A stretch of DNA of 64,000 bases from Magnetospira sp. QH-2 (GCF_000968135.1 NZ_FO538765.1:2309819-2373818), one strand, 5' to 3'. Shown: positions 18,062 through 26,620, numbered from the stretch's first letter. Notes: a model not told the origin generated them from the letters alone. Translations and numbers: made by a program.

Positions 18062-18080
18062 TGTGTGTGAGAAACACACA
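18062..18080 (+). promoter_or_regulatory. Hairpin in the flagellin 5' leader
   Basis: TGTGTGT-gagaa-ACACACA forms a 7-bp stem 38 bp before the flagellin start. In Caulobacter FlbT acts on the flagellin mRNA 5' region, so this leader hairpin is a candidate site for post-transcriptional control. No promoter was confidently located in 17881-18061. Confidence 0.45.
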
Positions 18081-18118
18081 TGTAGCATCACAGCACCCCA
18101 AGAATGGGAGACTTACAA

Positions 18119-19039
18119 ATGGCTGATATTACACTATCCGATGCGGTTCGTTCGAACCTGCTATCCCTTCAGAACACCCAAGGCTTGATTGACCGGACTC
18201 AAAGTCGTCTTTCCACGGGCCTGAAGGTTGCTTCACCGGTCGATGACGCGGTGAAGTTCTTCCAAGCTGAATCCTTGAGCAACCGCGCTACGTCCCTATT
18301 GGAACGTAAATCTGCGGTGGATCAGGGCATCCAGGCCTTGGACGCGACCTTGAAGGCTCTCGAATCCATCGAGGACTTCTCTTCTCAGCTCAAAGGTCTG
18401 GTCGATAGTGCCCGGTCCGCGGATGATGCCCAACGGGCGGAACTGCAAACCCAGGTCAACGAACTGGCCAAGCAGATCGAGAAGCTCATTGCCGATGCCA
18501 CCTATCAGGGCTTGAACCTGTTGAACTCCTCGGCCTCGAAGCTGTCTGTCCGGTTCTCGGACAAGTCTGACTCGAAGCTCGAAGTGACCGGCATCGATAT
18601 CAACCCCAGCGCCCTGTATCGTAATTCGCTCGGTACCGGCTTTGTGGGGCAAACCCTTGACGCCAGTCAGGCCAACTTCGTCGAATCGTTCCTGGGCTTC
18701 GGACAGTCGTTCGAAGGCTACGATCTGACCGATGCGACCGAACTGGCCTCCTTCAATGCCCATGCGGACGTTGCCATCTCCCGCCTGGATTCCACCATCA
18801 GCTACCTGCAAGCGAAAGCAGGCTCCATGGCCAATAACGTCGCCATCTTGCAAGTCCGGTCGGACTTCACGCAGGAATACGTCGATGTGTTGGACACCGG
18901 TGCCGGTAAGCTGACCGTGGCCGACCTCAACGAGGAAGGCGCCAACCTGCTGGCCCTGCAAACCCGCCAGCAGTTGGGCATTCAGTCCCTGGCCTTCGCC
19001 GGTCAGGCCGAACAGTCCATCTTGGGTCTGTTCCGTTAA
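18119..19039 (+). CDS. Flagellin
   Basis: A 306-residue flagellin with the conserved N-terminal D0/D1 helices (SLQNTQGLIDRTQSRLSTGL, then DDAVKFFQAESLSNRA) and C-terminal D1/D0 helices (VAILQVRSDFTQEYVDVL ending QSILGLFR). The variable centre (residues about 140-200) is short, so surface-exposed D2/D3 domains are reduced. The ATG at 18119 is preceded by GGGAG; the ATG at 18104 is part of that site. It forms the main filament subunit and is likely glycosylated by the neighbouring enzymes. Confidence 0.95.
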   Translation: MADITLSDAVRSNLLSLQNTQGLIDRTQSRLSTGLKVASPVDDAVKFFQAESLSNRATSLLERKSAVDQGIQALDATLKALESIEDFSSQLKGLVDSARSADDAQRAELQTQVNELAKQIEKLIADATYQGLNLLNSSASKLSVRFSDKSDSKLEVTGIDINPSALYRNSLGTGFVGQTLDASQANFVESFLGFGQSFEGYDLTDATELASFNAHADVAISRLDSTISYLQAKAGSMANNVAILQVRSDFTQEYVDVLDTGAGKLTVADLNEEGANLLALQTRQQLGIQSLAFAGQAEQSILGLFR

Positions 19040-19061
19040 GGACCTTCGTTTCGAAACGGCT

Positions 19062-19084
19062 CGGGGGGGCCTCGCGCTCCCCCG
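19062..19084 (+). terminator. GC-rich hairpin between flagellin and flbT
   Basis: CGGGGG and CCCCCG pair across an 11-nt spacer just after the flagellin stop. No T-run follows, so it probably sets flagellin transcript level or stability relative to flbT-flaF rather than giving full termination. Confidence 0.5.
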
Positions 19085-19119
19085 GTCGACCTTAACGTTT
19101 AGCGCTCCCCAAGGTCCTC

Positions 19120-19536
19120 ATGCCCCTAAAAATTCAGCTCAAGAAGAGCCAGAAGATCATCATCAACGGTGCCGTATTGGAAAACGCTTCACAGCGCAGC
19201 GTTTCCTTGTTGATCGCCAACGATGCCGCCATTCTGCGCGATTCCGATATTCTCACCCCCGAAGATGCCGTTACCCCTGCCAGCCGAACCTATTACGCGC
19301 TGCAATGCATGTACGTGTTTCCGGGAACCGACGACAATCCCCACCACAAACAGTTTATGAGTTTCTTGGACAATTACGAAAAGGCAGCACCAAGCAGCCG
19401 CCTTATCACCAGCGCTGTCCGGGAAATGGTCGAACAAAGCGACCTTTACCATGCGCTTAAGAAATGCCAGGAACTGATCTTCCACGAGAAGGAATTATTG
19501 GCAGATGTACAAGAAGAACTTAGTAGCCAGCTATGA
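19120..19536 (+). CDS. flbT: Flagellar biosynthesis repressor FlbT
   Basis: A 138-residue protein with the FlbT pattern: LKKSQKIIINGAVLENA at the start, then LLIANDAAILRDSDILTPEDA, RTYYALQCMYVFPG and a helical C-terminus. FlbT post-transcriptionally represses flagellin, and in some species helps its export, working with FlaF. It lies directly after flagellin and overlaps flaF by 32 bp. Confidence 0.93.
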   Translation: MPLKIQLKKSQKIIINGAVLENASQRSVSLLIANDAAILRDSDILTPEDAVTPASRTYYALQCMYVFPGTDDNPHHKQFMSFLDNYEKAAPSSRLITSAVREMVEQSDLYHALKKCQELIFHEKELLADVQEELSSQL

Positions 19537-19933
19537 AAAAGCCCCGACCCCGGGGAACCCTCAAGCCACCGAAGCATGGGCTTTGGCACAGGCCGGAATT
19601 CGGCTGACCCGGGCCAAGGAAAGCGGCAGTATTGAGGACATGCAAGCAGCATTGCGGCTCAATTGGCAGCTATGGACCATCTTCCAATCGGAATTGCTCT
19701 CTCCCAATTGTACGGTGCCCGATGACGTTCGCAGCAGCGTTCTATCGCTGGCCAACTTCGTCGACAAACATACCCTCGAGATCATGCCTTCTCCAACCAA
19801 GGAAAAGATTGATGTCTTGATCAATATCAATCGGGAACTGTCCGGAGGATTGAATGCGGGTCTTGAAGGCGCCCCCGACCCAGCGGAAACCGGCAACGAG
19901 CCCTCCTCTTCCGATGGTGGAGTTTCCGCATGA
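19505..19933 (+). CDS. flaF: Flagellar biosynthesis regulator FlaF
   Basis: A 142-residue protein. Residues 1-115 match FlaF (LVASYEKAPTPGNPQATEAW, LRLNWQLWTIFQSEL, LANFVDKHTLEIM, LININRELSGGL). A 25-residue acidic, disordered tail follows. FlaF is needed for flagellin secretion or synthesis. It overlaps flbT at its start and the next gene by ATGA at its end, pointing to translational coupling through the three genes. Confidence 0.9.
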   Translation: MYKKNLVASYEKAPTPGNPQATEAWALAQAGIRLTRAKESGSIEDMQAALRLNWQLWTIFQSELLSPNCTVPDDVRSSVLSLANFVDKHTLEIMPSPTKEKIDVLININRELSGGLNAGLEGAPDPAETGNEPSSSDGGVSA

Positions 19934-21852
19934 GCGCCCCGGTCGCGGCCGATAAGGCCCAGTTGGTCGAAAAGGCCAATGCCCTGGTCGACAGCGAAAA
20001 CTGGCAAGAACTTGCCAGCCTTTCTCTTGATTACCTGGATCAAGACCCCGATAGCGCCGAGGCGTATTTTTTGGCGGCTGTCGCGGCATTCCAGCAAGAT
20101 TCCATCCGCGAGGCCGTTGATTTCGCGGAAATCGCCTTCTCCAAGGACTCCGCCGTTCGCGAAACGATCGAGCTTCTGTCCTCTTTGTATGTGTTTGCCG
20201 GTGAGCTGTCCCAAGCGCTTTTTCATGGAAAAATAGCGATGACGGTCCAAAGCAACGAGACTTATTCACGCTGGGTGCCGAAAGATCTAGCTACGTTCGG
20301 GCAAGCACTGGGGAAAGTGCGTGAAAATCCGCTCATGAATAAAGCCGTTCTGGCGACCCGGGACGAAGACCGCAACCAGGCGGTTCACTGGCTGCGGCAG
20401 CATATTGCTTTCAATCCGGAATCCCGCAAGGCCCACAAGGCTCTCGCCCATACCCTGACAGGCGCAGGGCTTTTCCACGAAGCGGTAAACTCGTTGCGCG
20501 CCGCGGCCCACGCCCTGCCAGGCGATGCCAGCATTCTCAGTCAGCTTTCAGACAATCTCGCCTATGCGGGATACCGGGATCAATCCCGGGCGCTTGGTGA
20601 ATTGACCCGATCCATCGTCCCCGACGATGCGGCGGTTCAATTCGATACCATTTGCTCCCGGCTGACAGATTCCATGGATCCTTTGGACAGTATTAGCCAG
20701 GAAATACAGGGTTGGGGAGAGCGTTTCGGATGCAAGCCGGAACCCTGGGCTGTAGATCCCGTGGCGGGTCCGAGGTCACAATTGACCGTTGGCTACCTTG
20801 TTGGCGGAGCGGGAGCACGCGGCCACGCCGATGCGTTGGCCGATACCCTTGCCGCCCATGATACCGACAAGTATCGCTTGATCGGATTTGGCTGGGGCAA
20901 GCTGACTCAGGAACAAAACCTTAAATTCCAGAAATGCTTCAATACCTGGCACGATGTCCGCAATCTGGATCCCATCACCTTTGGCACCATGGTCGCCGCG
21001 GAGGCCGTGGATATCCTGGTTGACGCCAGTGGCTATGGATCACCAGAGCAATTGGCTGCGTTCGGAACTCGGATGGCCCCGGTTCAGGTCTCCTGGTTCG
21101 GAGCCCCCGCCGGAAGCGGAATGGGCGCAATGGATATTATGTTGACGGATTCCGTGCTCGATCCGAGCGATTCCGACCCGGCCCTGCATGAGCGCCTGTT
21201 TAAGCAGGAGAATGGTCTGCCACCGATCAATCTTCCCTCCCCGGAGCTCCCCATGCGTGAAGCTGGAAGCGGAGAGGAACCCGTCACCCTCGTGGCCAAT
21301 GCTCCTATGGAATTCTTGTCTCCATACCAAGTTTCCATTTGGGCTCGCGTGCTCTTCGCACTGCCGGAAGCCTCCTTGGTGCTGCAAGACTATGCCTATG
21401 GCCATCAGGCGGTCATATCGCGGCTGATCGGCATGTTTGGCGATTACGGTCTTGCCCACAGGATTGATTTGGCCGCGCCGCATCAAACTGAAGCCTTGTA
21501 TCACATGGGAGACATATGTCTGGCTCCGCTGATTGTCGGCAACCCGGCCGATGCGGCTCAGGCTCTTTGGCAGGGTTTGCCTGTCGTGACCCTCAATGGG
21601 CCGGATCGACGGCAACGGGAAGTGGCCAGCCTGCTCAATCAGTTGGGCTTGGGCGATATGGTTGCGGACTCCATTGAAAGCTATGTGGAAATCGTGGCTG
21701 ACTGGGCCCGCGACGTGGATCGCCGGACCCAGTTCCGTCAATCCATCCGGGATCGTATGTCAGGGGCCTCTCTCTTTGATCCGAAGCAAAGAGCGCGATC
21801 CATGGAATCCACCTATGCCGCATTGTGGTCGGAGGCCGAGACCGGAGCATAA
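19930..21852 (+). CDS. TPR/SPINDLY-like glycosyltransferase (divergent)
   Basis: A 640-residue protein with N-terminal TPR-like helices (residues 1-230) and a C-terminal region related to GT41 transferases: VDILVDASGYGSPEQLAAFG, APVQVSWFGAPAGSGMGAMD, DICLAPLIVGNPADAAQALW. The motifs are looser than in the 15697 gene, and the Ser/His-rich donor-site stretch HPYSGG is replaced by LIVGNPADA, so donor choice or activity may differ. ATGA overlap with flaF and TAATG overlap with the next gene place it in one operon with flagellin regulators. Confidence 0.8.
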   Translation: MSAPVAADKAQLVEKANALVDSENWQELASLSLDYLDQDPDSAEAYFLAAVAAFQQDSIREAVDFAEIAFSKDSAVRETIELLSSLYVFAGELSQALFHGKIAMTVQSNETYSRWVPKDLATFGQALGKVRENPLMNKAVLATRDEDRNQAVHWLRQHIAFNPESRKAHKALAHTLTGAGLFHEAVNSLRAAAHALPGDASILSQLSDNLAYAGYRDQSRALGELTRSIVPDDAAVQFDTICSRLTDSMDPLDSISQEIQGWGERFGCKPEPWAVDPVAGPRSQLTVGYLVGGAGARGHADALADTLAAHDTDKYRLIGFGWGKLTQEQNLKFQKCFNTWHDVRNLDPITFGTMVAAEAVDILVDASGYGSPEQLAAFGTRMAPVQVSWFGAPAGSGMGAMDIMLTDSVLDPSDSDPALHERLFKQENGLPPINLPSPELPMREAGSGEEPVTLVANAPMEFLSPYQVSIWARVLFALPEASLVLQDYAYGHQAVISRLIGMFGDYGLAHRIDLAAPHQTEALYHMGDICLAPLIVGNPADAAQALWQGLPVVTLNGPDRRQREVASLLNQLGLGDMVADSIESYVEIVADWARDVDRRTQFRQSIRDRMSGASLFDPKQRARSMESTYAALWSEAETGA

Positions 21853-23891
21853 TGAGTCATACCGTTTCGAAAGCCCCCCCAGGATCCGACGCCTTTTTTG
21901 AGCGGAACCTCGCGGCCTTCAAAACTCACATGCCATCGGTCTGGCAATTGCTTGAAACCATAGGAACACCCGTCTCCAAATTGGTTTCGGGCCCCGATGG
22001 AGCGATGAATATCGACCTGGGATCCGTGTCCCTCTATGACCGAGATGCCCGTGAGGTCACGCGGCAGCAATTGGACGAGTACTTCAAGCTACCGGACCGG
22101 CTCAAATTCAGCACGGTTTCCCATTGCAATCTTATCGGCCTGTCGATGGCGTTATTCCAGAGCACCCGAACGTTCATCGATGAACACATGTCCCCCGAAG
22201 AGTTTGTCGAATTGCCGGTGGTCGATATCGGTTATTGCTATGTGTTCGGCGTCGGCCTGGGATATCACCTGGAAGAACTTCTGGAGCGGACTCACTGCCG
22301 CACCATGATCATCGTCGAACCCACCCCGGAATTGCTGCTTCATTCCATGCGGGCCATCGATTGGGTTGCGTTATGGGAACAGGCTGCTGCCCGGGGTCAG
22401 GATGTCTATGTTGTCATCCGTTCGGAACCGGAGCATGTCTCTGAGACCATTTTCTCTATTCAGGACAAACACGGTCGCACCTTCCTCAACGGATCCTACG
22501 CCTACCATCACTACTATTCCTGGACCCTTAAAAGGATCCGGGAATTGATCAATACCAAGATGGAATCCTATCACTGGTCGAAGGGCTACTTTGAAGACGA
22601 ATTGCTCATGATGGGCAATACGGTCGGGAATTTCGCGCGCTTCAACCACGCGATCATTCCCTGGGAACAGCGTCTGCACCAAGACACCCCGGTTCTGGTG
22701 GTGGGGTCCGGGCCATCGTTGGATAAAGACCTGCCGCATATTGCCCGCCTGAGGGATCAAGCGATCATTCTCAGTTGCGGAACCTCCTTGGGTATCCTGT
22801 TAAAGCATGGCATTCGACCCGATTTCCATCTGGAGAACGAGAACACCTACCCCCTGGTCAATAACCTGATCAAATTTAAAGAAGAGTACGGGTTGGAGGG
22901 CATCGTTTTGCTGGGTTCCTCTTCCATCCACCCGGAAGCCTCGGCACAGTTCGATGAGGTTTGGTACTACTACCGCTCTGGCCTCAGCTGCGACCATCTA
23001 CTCAACCCAGGCTATCACGCCATCATCAGTGCCGGGCCTTTGGTGGCCAACGCGGGATTTGCCGCAGTTAGCGCCTTGGGGTTTCGGCGGCTGTATCTGT
23101 TTGGCGTGGATTGCGGACGCCGACCCGATGCCTCTCATCACTCAAAGGATGTGGTCTATCTGCAAGACGACTATGACAATTGGCTGGCGGGCTCGAGTCT
23201 CAAGGGACTGGAAGAGTCATTCAATCAAGTCGTGGAGGGCAACTTCGGCGGCAAGATCATAACATCGTGGAAACTCGCCTACTCCCGCACCCAGTTTTCC
23301 CGGATCCAATCGCTTAAAAATCTCGATATCCACAATTGCAGCGATGGAGCGGCTATTGCCGGCGCCCGCCCGCAGGCCGCAGCCGCGCTACGACTGAGCG
23401 ATATGGACCTGCCCAGGGAGGCGGTCATCCGATCGGTACGCGAGCAATTGCCGCACTATGCGGCGGGCAAGGGCCTGAATATCAAGAACCTCAAGACCTA
23501 TAAGGAATCGGTGGAATCTTTTGGCAGCGGAATCAAATTGATCATCGAACAGGCTCGCGCCGAGGACAGGCTGTTTTCGGAATTGGAAGACCGGATTCAG
23601 AACTGGTTTCTTGAACACAAAGAAGATTTGAAGGGTGTCTTGGTGCTCGCCCGCGAAAGCATGGCATCGGCCATACGCGTCGGAGCCTATATGGCGGGAA
23701 GAATCGATAACGAGGATCTGCGCCAAGAATTCTTAGCAATGTTTCTCGATAAATTCGACATCATGTGTGCAAGCATTACCGAGACGGCGCTGGATGCCTA
23801 TGATGACTACATAGACCAAGCCAAAGCGGCCAGATCAGCTCGCGCAGGTTCACCGGGTTCCATTGCCCCCGACCCGAGCGAAAGACTTTAG
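21852..23891 (+). CDS. Motility-associated factor (Maf) glycosyltransferase
   Basis: A 679-residue protein with the DUF115/Maf core. Key stretches are the N-terminal FGVGLGYHLEELLER with IIVEPTPELL and, near residue 285, the nucleotide-binding motif VVGSGPSLDKDLPHI, followed by LSCGTSLGILLKHGIRPDF and LFGVDCG. Maf enzymes attach nonulosonic acids such as pseudaminic or legionaminic acid to flagellin. Its ATG overlaps the previous stop (TAATG). The last codons border an inserted IS110-type element whose target repeat supplies the stop codon's final base. Confidence 0.93.
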   Translation: MSHTVSKAPPGSDAFFERNLAAFKTHMPSVWQLLETIGTPVSKLVSGPDGAMNIDLGSVSLYDRDAREVTRQQLDEYFKLPDRLKFSTVSHCNLIGLSMALFQSTRTFIDEHMSPEEFVELPVVDIGYCYVFGVGLGYHLEELLERTHCRTMIIVEPTPELLLHSMRAIDWVALWEQAAARGQDVYVVIRSEPEHVSETIFSIQDKHGRTFLNGSYAYHHYYSWTLKRIRELINTKMESYHWSKGYFEDELLMMGNTVGNFARFNHAIIPWEQRLHQDTPVLVVGSGPSLDKDLPHIARLRDQAIILSCGTSLGILLKHGIRPDFHLENENTYPLVNNLIKFKEEYGLEGIVLLGSSSIHPEASAQFDEVWYYYRSGLSCDHLLNPGYHAIISAGPLVANAGFAAVSALGFRRLYLFGVDCGRRPDASHHSKDVVYLQDDYDNWLAGSSLKGLEESFNQVVEGNFGGKIITSWKLAYSRTQFSRIQSLKNLDIHNCSDGAAIAGARPQAAAALRLSDMDLPREAVIRSVREQLPHYAAGKGLNIKNLKTYKESVESFGSGIKLIIEQARAEDRLFSELEDRIQNWFLEHKEDLKGVLVLARESMASAIRVGAYMAGRIDNEDLRQEFLAMFLDKFDIMCASITETALDAYDDYIDQAKAARSARAGSPGSIAPDPSERL

Positions 23892-23912
23892 CAGGCTGCT
23901 TCTGTAATCGAG

Positions 23913-24144
23913 TCTTTTGAGTCAAGCTGATTTCCAAGCCGTCGGTTTGAACCTGGGTTATGTGGCGCCCTTTGCTTCTGTCCGCGGTCGACGTCGTCGC
24001 CGCATGATGGGGATCAAGGGGGATCGGGTGCAGCAATCTGAAAAGCGTGGTCTTACGCCACTGCAGCCTGCGCGCTGTCATCCGAGCCCCGCGCGTCGCC
24101 ACGCGTCCTGGCCGCCCTTCAGGCGATCTCGGTTTTCGTTGTGT
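23913..24144 (-). ncRNA. Candidate bridge RNA region of the IS1111-group element
   Basis: IS110-family recombinases use a bridge RNA from a noncoding end; in the IS1111 group it lies downstream of the recombinase gene. This 232-bp stretch is in that place. At 24036-24044 it carries ATCTGAAAA, as at the right junction. At 24063-24071 it has GCAGCCTGC, the reverse complement of the left flank at 23891-23899. The two lie either side of a 4-bp hairpin (GTGG 24047-24050 / CCAC 24058-24061), as expected of a target-binding loop. Extent and strand are inferred. Confidence 0.5.
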
Positions 24145-25176
24145 TTAGATGGCGGTCTCCTCCTTGCGGTACTGGAAGTCCGTGCCGTCGATCCACATGC
24201 GATGCATGATTACGGCGAGACACCGGGCAACGGCTACCTTGGCGCGTTTCATCCCGCGCCTTTTGGCGACCGCGAGCCCCCAGTGTTTGAGCCAGGACCA
24301 ACGGCGGGTTCGAGTGAGAAGTGCATTGGCGGCCTCGAACAAAAGCCAACGAACCATGGCATCTCCGCACTTGCTGATGGGGCCGCTTCGGTCCTGCTCT
24401 CCCGAGGCGTATCTGCGTGGGACAAGCCCGAAGTGGGCGCCGACCATGACCGACTTTTGAGACCGTTCCAGCACGTCGAGTCCTGTCCTGAAAGCGAGGG
24501 CGGTAACCGGGCCGACGCCGGGAACGGTCATCAGGCGTCGGCAAACGCTATCATCGCGCGCAGCGGCATGAACCTGCCGGTCGAGCTTGTCGAGTTGTTC
24601 GAGCAAGGCTTGGCGCGCAAGCAAGAGCGGCTCGGCGGCTGCGCTGAGGTGCGGGTTATCAGCCGTCAATTCCCGAACCCGCGCCGCGAAAAGGCGTCCG
24701 CGCGCCATACCGACCTTGAGGCCGAAAGCTTTCAATGTTCCTCGTACCGTATTGGACAACTGACGGACCTGATGAACCAGGGTCTCCCGATGGGTCAGCA
24801 CCATCCGGAGCTCCTGACTGCGCGCGGTCTTGACGTGGGTCGCGCGGTACAAACCGGTCCGCATCGCCTGGCTGATCAAGCGGGCGTCGCGACGGTCCGT
24901 CTTGACTGGGCTGGCGCTGGCAAAGGCCTTCATTTGCCGGGTCTCGATACAAATCACAGGGAGGCCCCGACTGGACAGTCCTGCGTACAGCCAAGGCGCC
25001 AGAGGGCCAGCTTCCAACCCAATTCGCGCAAAGCCACGCCCGCTTTCCTCGAGCCAAGTGGCGACCGCCTCGGGTGTGCTTGACACCTTGCCTTCGCGAA
25101 TGACGGTTCCCTTTGCATCAATCTCACAGATCGAAATGCTTGCCATCGATACGTCCATTCCAACAAAATACTCCAT
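24145..25176 (-). CDS. IS110/IS1111-group transposase (DEDD recombinase)
   Basis: A 343-residue recombinase. The N-terminal RuvC-like DEDD domain shows MEYFVGMDVS (Asp8), RIGLEAGPLAPWL (Glu) and KTDRRDARLI (Asp pair). The C-terminal Tnp_20 domain shows LMTVPGVGPVTALAF and GPISKCGDAMVRWLL with the expected catalytic serine. All catalytic residues look intact. The ATG at 25176 follows GAGGAGA; the in-frame extension to 25227 is unsupported. A perfect 11-bp inverted repeat (AGCTGGTCTCC 25177-25187, GGAGACCAGCT 25238-25248) sits directly upstream of the start. Confidence 0.95.
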   Translation of the reverse strand: MEYFVGMDVSMASISICEIDAKGTVIREGKVSSTPEAVATWLEESGRGFARIGLEAGPLAPWLYAGLSSRGLPVICIETRQMKAFASASPVKTDRRDARLISQAMRTGLYRATHVKTARSQELRMVLTHRETLVHQVRQLSNTVRGTLKAFGLKVGMARGRLFAARVRELTADNPHLSAAAEPLLLARQALLEQLDKLDRQVHAAARDDSVCRRLMTVPGVGPVTALAFRTGLDVLERSQKSVMVGAHFGLVPRRYASGEQDRSGPISKCGDAMVRWLLFEAANALLTRTRRWSWLKHWGLAVAKRRGMKRAKVAVARCLAVIMHRMWIDGTDFQYRKEETAI

Positions 25177-25287
25177 AGCTGGTCTCCTCTGTTCCATGTC
25201 CAGGAATTGACCCGGATCCTTGATCAAGACCGAGTGTGGAGACCAGCTGACTGTCTAGGCAATCCCTGACTGCTCGATTACCGCCAT

Positions 25288-25536
25288 CTGAAAAAGTCCG
25301 ATTTCGAGCGTGTGGCGACACATGCTTCGACAAGCTCAGCATGAGGGCCTTTGAATTTTCAATATGCTAGAGCGTGTCGTGTTTGATCGGATTCGATCAA
25401 ACATGAAAAACGTGATCGATTCCAATAAGATCGCGCGTGTCTAGCGAGTCCGATTGGACCCGACACGCGCTAGCCTCACCCTGAGCTTGTCGAAGGGCGA
25501 GGCGGGTCGTAGGACAACACTTTTTCAGCAGCCGGT
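25288..25536. repeat. Large composite inverted repeat
   Basis: Left arm 25288-25347 (CTGAAAAAGT ... CTTCGACAAGCTCAG ... TGAGG) and right arm 25476-25536 (CCTCACCCTGAGCTTGTCGAAG ... ACTTTTTCAGCAGCC) are imperfect inverted copies. The left arm is split by the IS110-type element, its outer 10 bp being at 23891-23900. Between the arms lies a complete copy of the 103-bp palindromic unit. Sequences like CTTCGACAAGCTCAG are dispersed repeats in many bacterial genomes. Confidence 0.75.
25367..25473. repeat. Third copy of the 103-bp palindromic repeat
   Basis: Carries the same two hairpins as the 5343-5550 pair (GTGTTTGATCG-GATT-CGATCAAACA and GCGTGTC/GACACGC), with a few substitutions such as GAGTCC for GGGTCC, and ends in CGCTAG. 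It lies exactly between the arms of the larger inverted repeat. Confidence 0.88.
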
Positions 25537-25546
25537 TAGATCCTGA

Positions 25547-26620
25547 TCAGGCTGTGATGCTAAGCAGCATTTGCGCGACTTTGTTGTTGCCGGTCAATCC
25601 GCGGAACATGAACTGATAGTCCACTTTCAAGGACATGGCCGCAACCACCCGCCCCTGAGCCGCTTCGAATTCCTGCGCCAGTTCCAACTGCCGCTGCTGC
25701 ACTTCCTGTGCCCGTTCAATCAACAGCTCATTGACGTCGGAAGTCAGCCCCTTGGCCTCGGTGCTGGCTTTCTCTTCGAAGTATTTCGCAATGGCAAAGG
25801 CGCTTTCATAGCGGGCCACCTCGACTTTCGCGGCAGCTTTTGCATCATCCAGGTCCGCCTTGGCGCGGGTCCGACCGTCGGTGGTGTTCAAATTCTCATA
25901 GTACCAGGCATTGACGATTTCCAGCCCTTTGCCGGTCAGAGTGCCGGTCAAGGCTTCGGGTGTTCCGGAATCCGGATTGAGGGTGAAGGTCACGCTGCTG
26001 CCGGTCACGCTATCGAAGCGCACCCCATGCTCAAGGCTGTAATTCACATTGGTGGGATCGTCCGGATAAGAGTTGTATTGTTTAAGCAGCTTGGACTGAT
26101 GGTCCGGGATCCAAACCTTATCGTTGGAATCAATGATCTGATAGCTGTCGCCGAGATAGTTTCCCTGCACCCGCTGGGATCCGCCATAGCGGCTGGATTT
26201 GTAAAACACATCCGGCTCCAACCGGCTCAGAGGGTTCTTGGTCACGCCCCCGGATTCCGTGGTTGCGTCCAGGCGCTTGAGAAAATTGTCGAAGGTAGTG
26301 CCGTAGTTGCCATATCCGCTGTCCGTCTGCTCGGCGGAAACCACCAGCCGGATCATCGCATCGACATTGGATAAAATACTCTTGGCCTGACCGACGGTTT
26401 TGGACAGAAACGTGCTGACCTCACCGATATCGGCTTTCAACTTGGTATAAGAGTCGATCTCGGTCTGTTTGCCATTGATTTTGGTTTGATACTCGTTGGA
26501 GATCTTGTCACTCTCGGCCTGTATTTTCTTTTGTTGCTGAACCTGCATCTGAGAGAGCAGCATATTCGACGAATACTGCGATACGGTATTCGACGTTTTT
26601 CCCGGTATGAGGACGGCCAT
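25547..26620 (-). CDS. Hypothetical coiled-coil protein in the flagellin region
   Basis: A 357-residue protein I do not recognise. Residues 18-85 are a long coiled coil (MLLSQMQVQQQKKIQAESDK). The centre (95-240) is polar and glycine-rich (EQTDSGYGNYGTTFDNFL). Residues 245-330 form another helical stretch (RAKADLDDAKAAAKVEVARY). There is no classical signal peptide. Helical ends around a variable centre, near flagellin genes, recall exported filament- or hook-associated proteins, but this is only an architectural likeness. Confidence 0.75.
   Translation of the reverse strand: MAVLIPGKTSNTVSQYSSNMLLSQMQVQQQKKIQAESDKISNEYQTKINGKQTEIDSYTKLKADIGEVSTFLSKTVGQAKSILSNVDAMIRLVVSAEQTDSGYGNYGTTFDNFLKRLDATTESGGVTKNPLSRLEPDVFYKSSRYGGSQRVQGNYLGDSYQIIDSNDKVWIPDHQSKLLKQYNSYPDDPTNVNYSLEHGVRFDSVTGSSVTFTLNPDSGTPEALTGTLTGKGLEIVNAWYYENLNTTDGRTRAKADLDDAKAAAKVEVARYESAFAIAKYFEEKASTEAKGLTSDVNELLIERAQEVQQRQLELAQEFEAAQGRVVAAMSLKVDYQFMFRGLTGNNKVAQMLLSITA

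Larger units (their letters stand above)
23899..25289 (-). mobile_element. IS110-family element, IS1111 group
   Basis: About 1.39 kb. The ends were set by reading the flanks together: 23891-23900 (GCAGGCTGCT) and 25288 onward (CTGAAAAAGT) join into a sequence that recurs inverted at 25520-25536. This leaves CT as the shared core dinucleotide at 23899-23900 and 25288-25289. Perfect 9-bp subterminal inverted repeats GTAATCGAG (23904-23912) and CTCGATTAC (25273-25281) are an IS1111-group trait. The transposase lies on the minus strand. The noncoding stretch downstream of it is 244 bp, upstream 112 bp. Confidence 0.78.

Noticed and set aside
23917-25083. Plus-strand open frame (388 codons) opposite the IS110-type transposase
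   Set aside because: Antisense shadow of an intact transposase and of the noncoding IS end; no ribosome site or protein-like composition.
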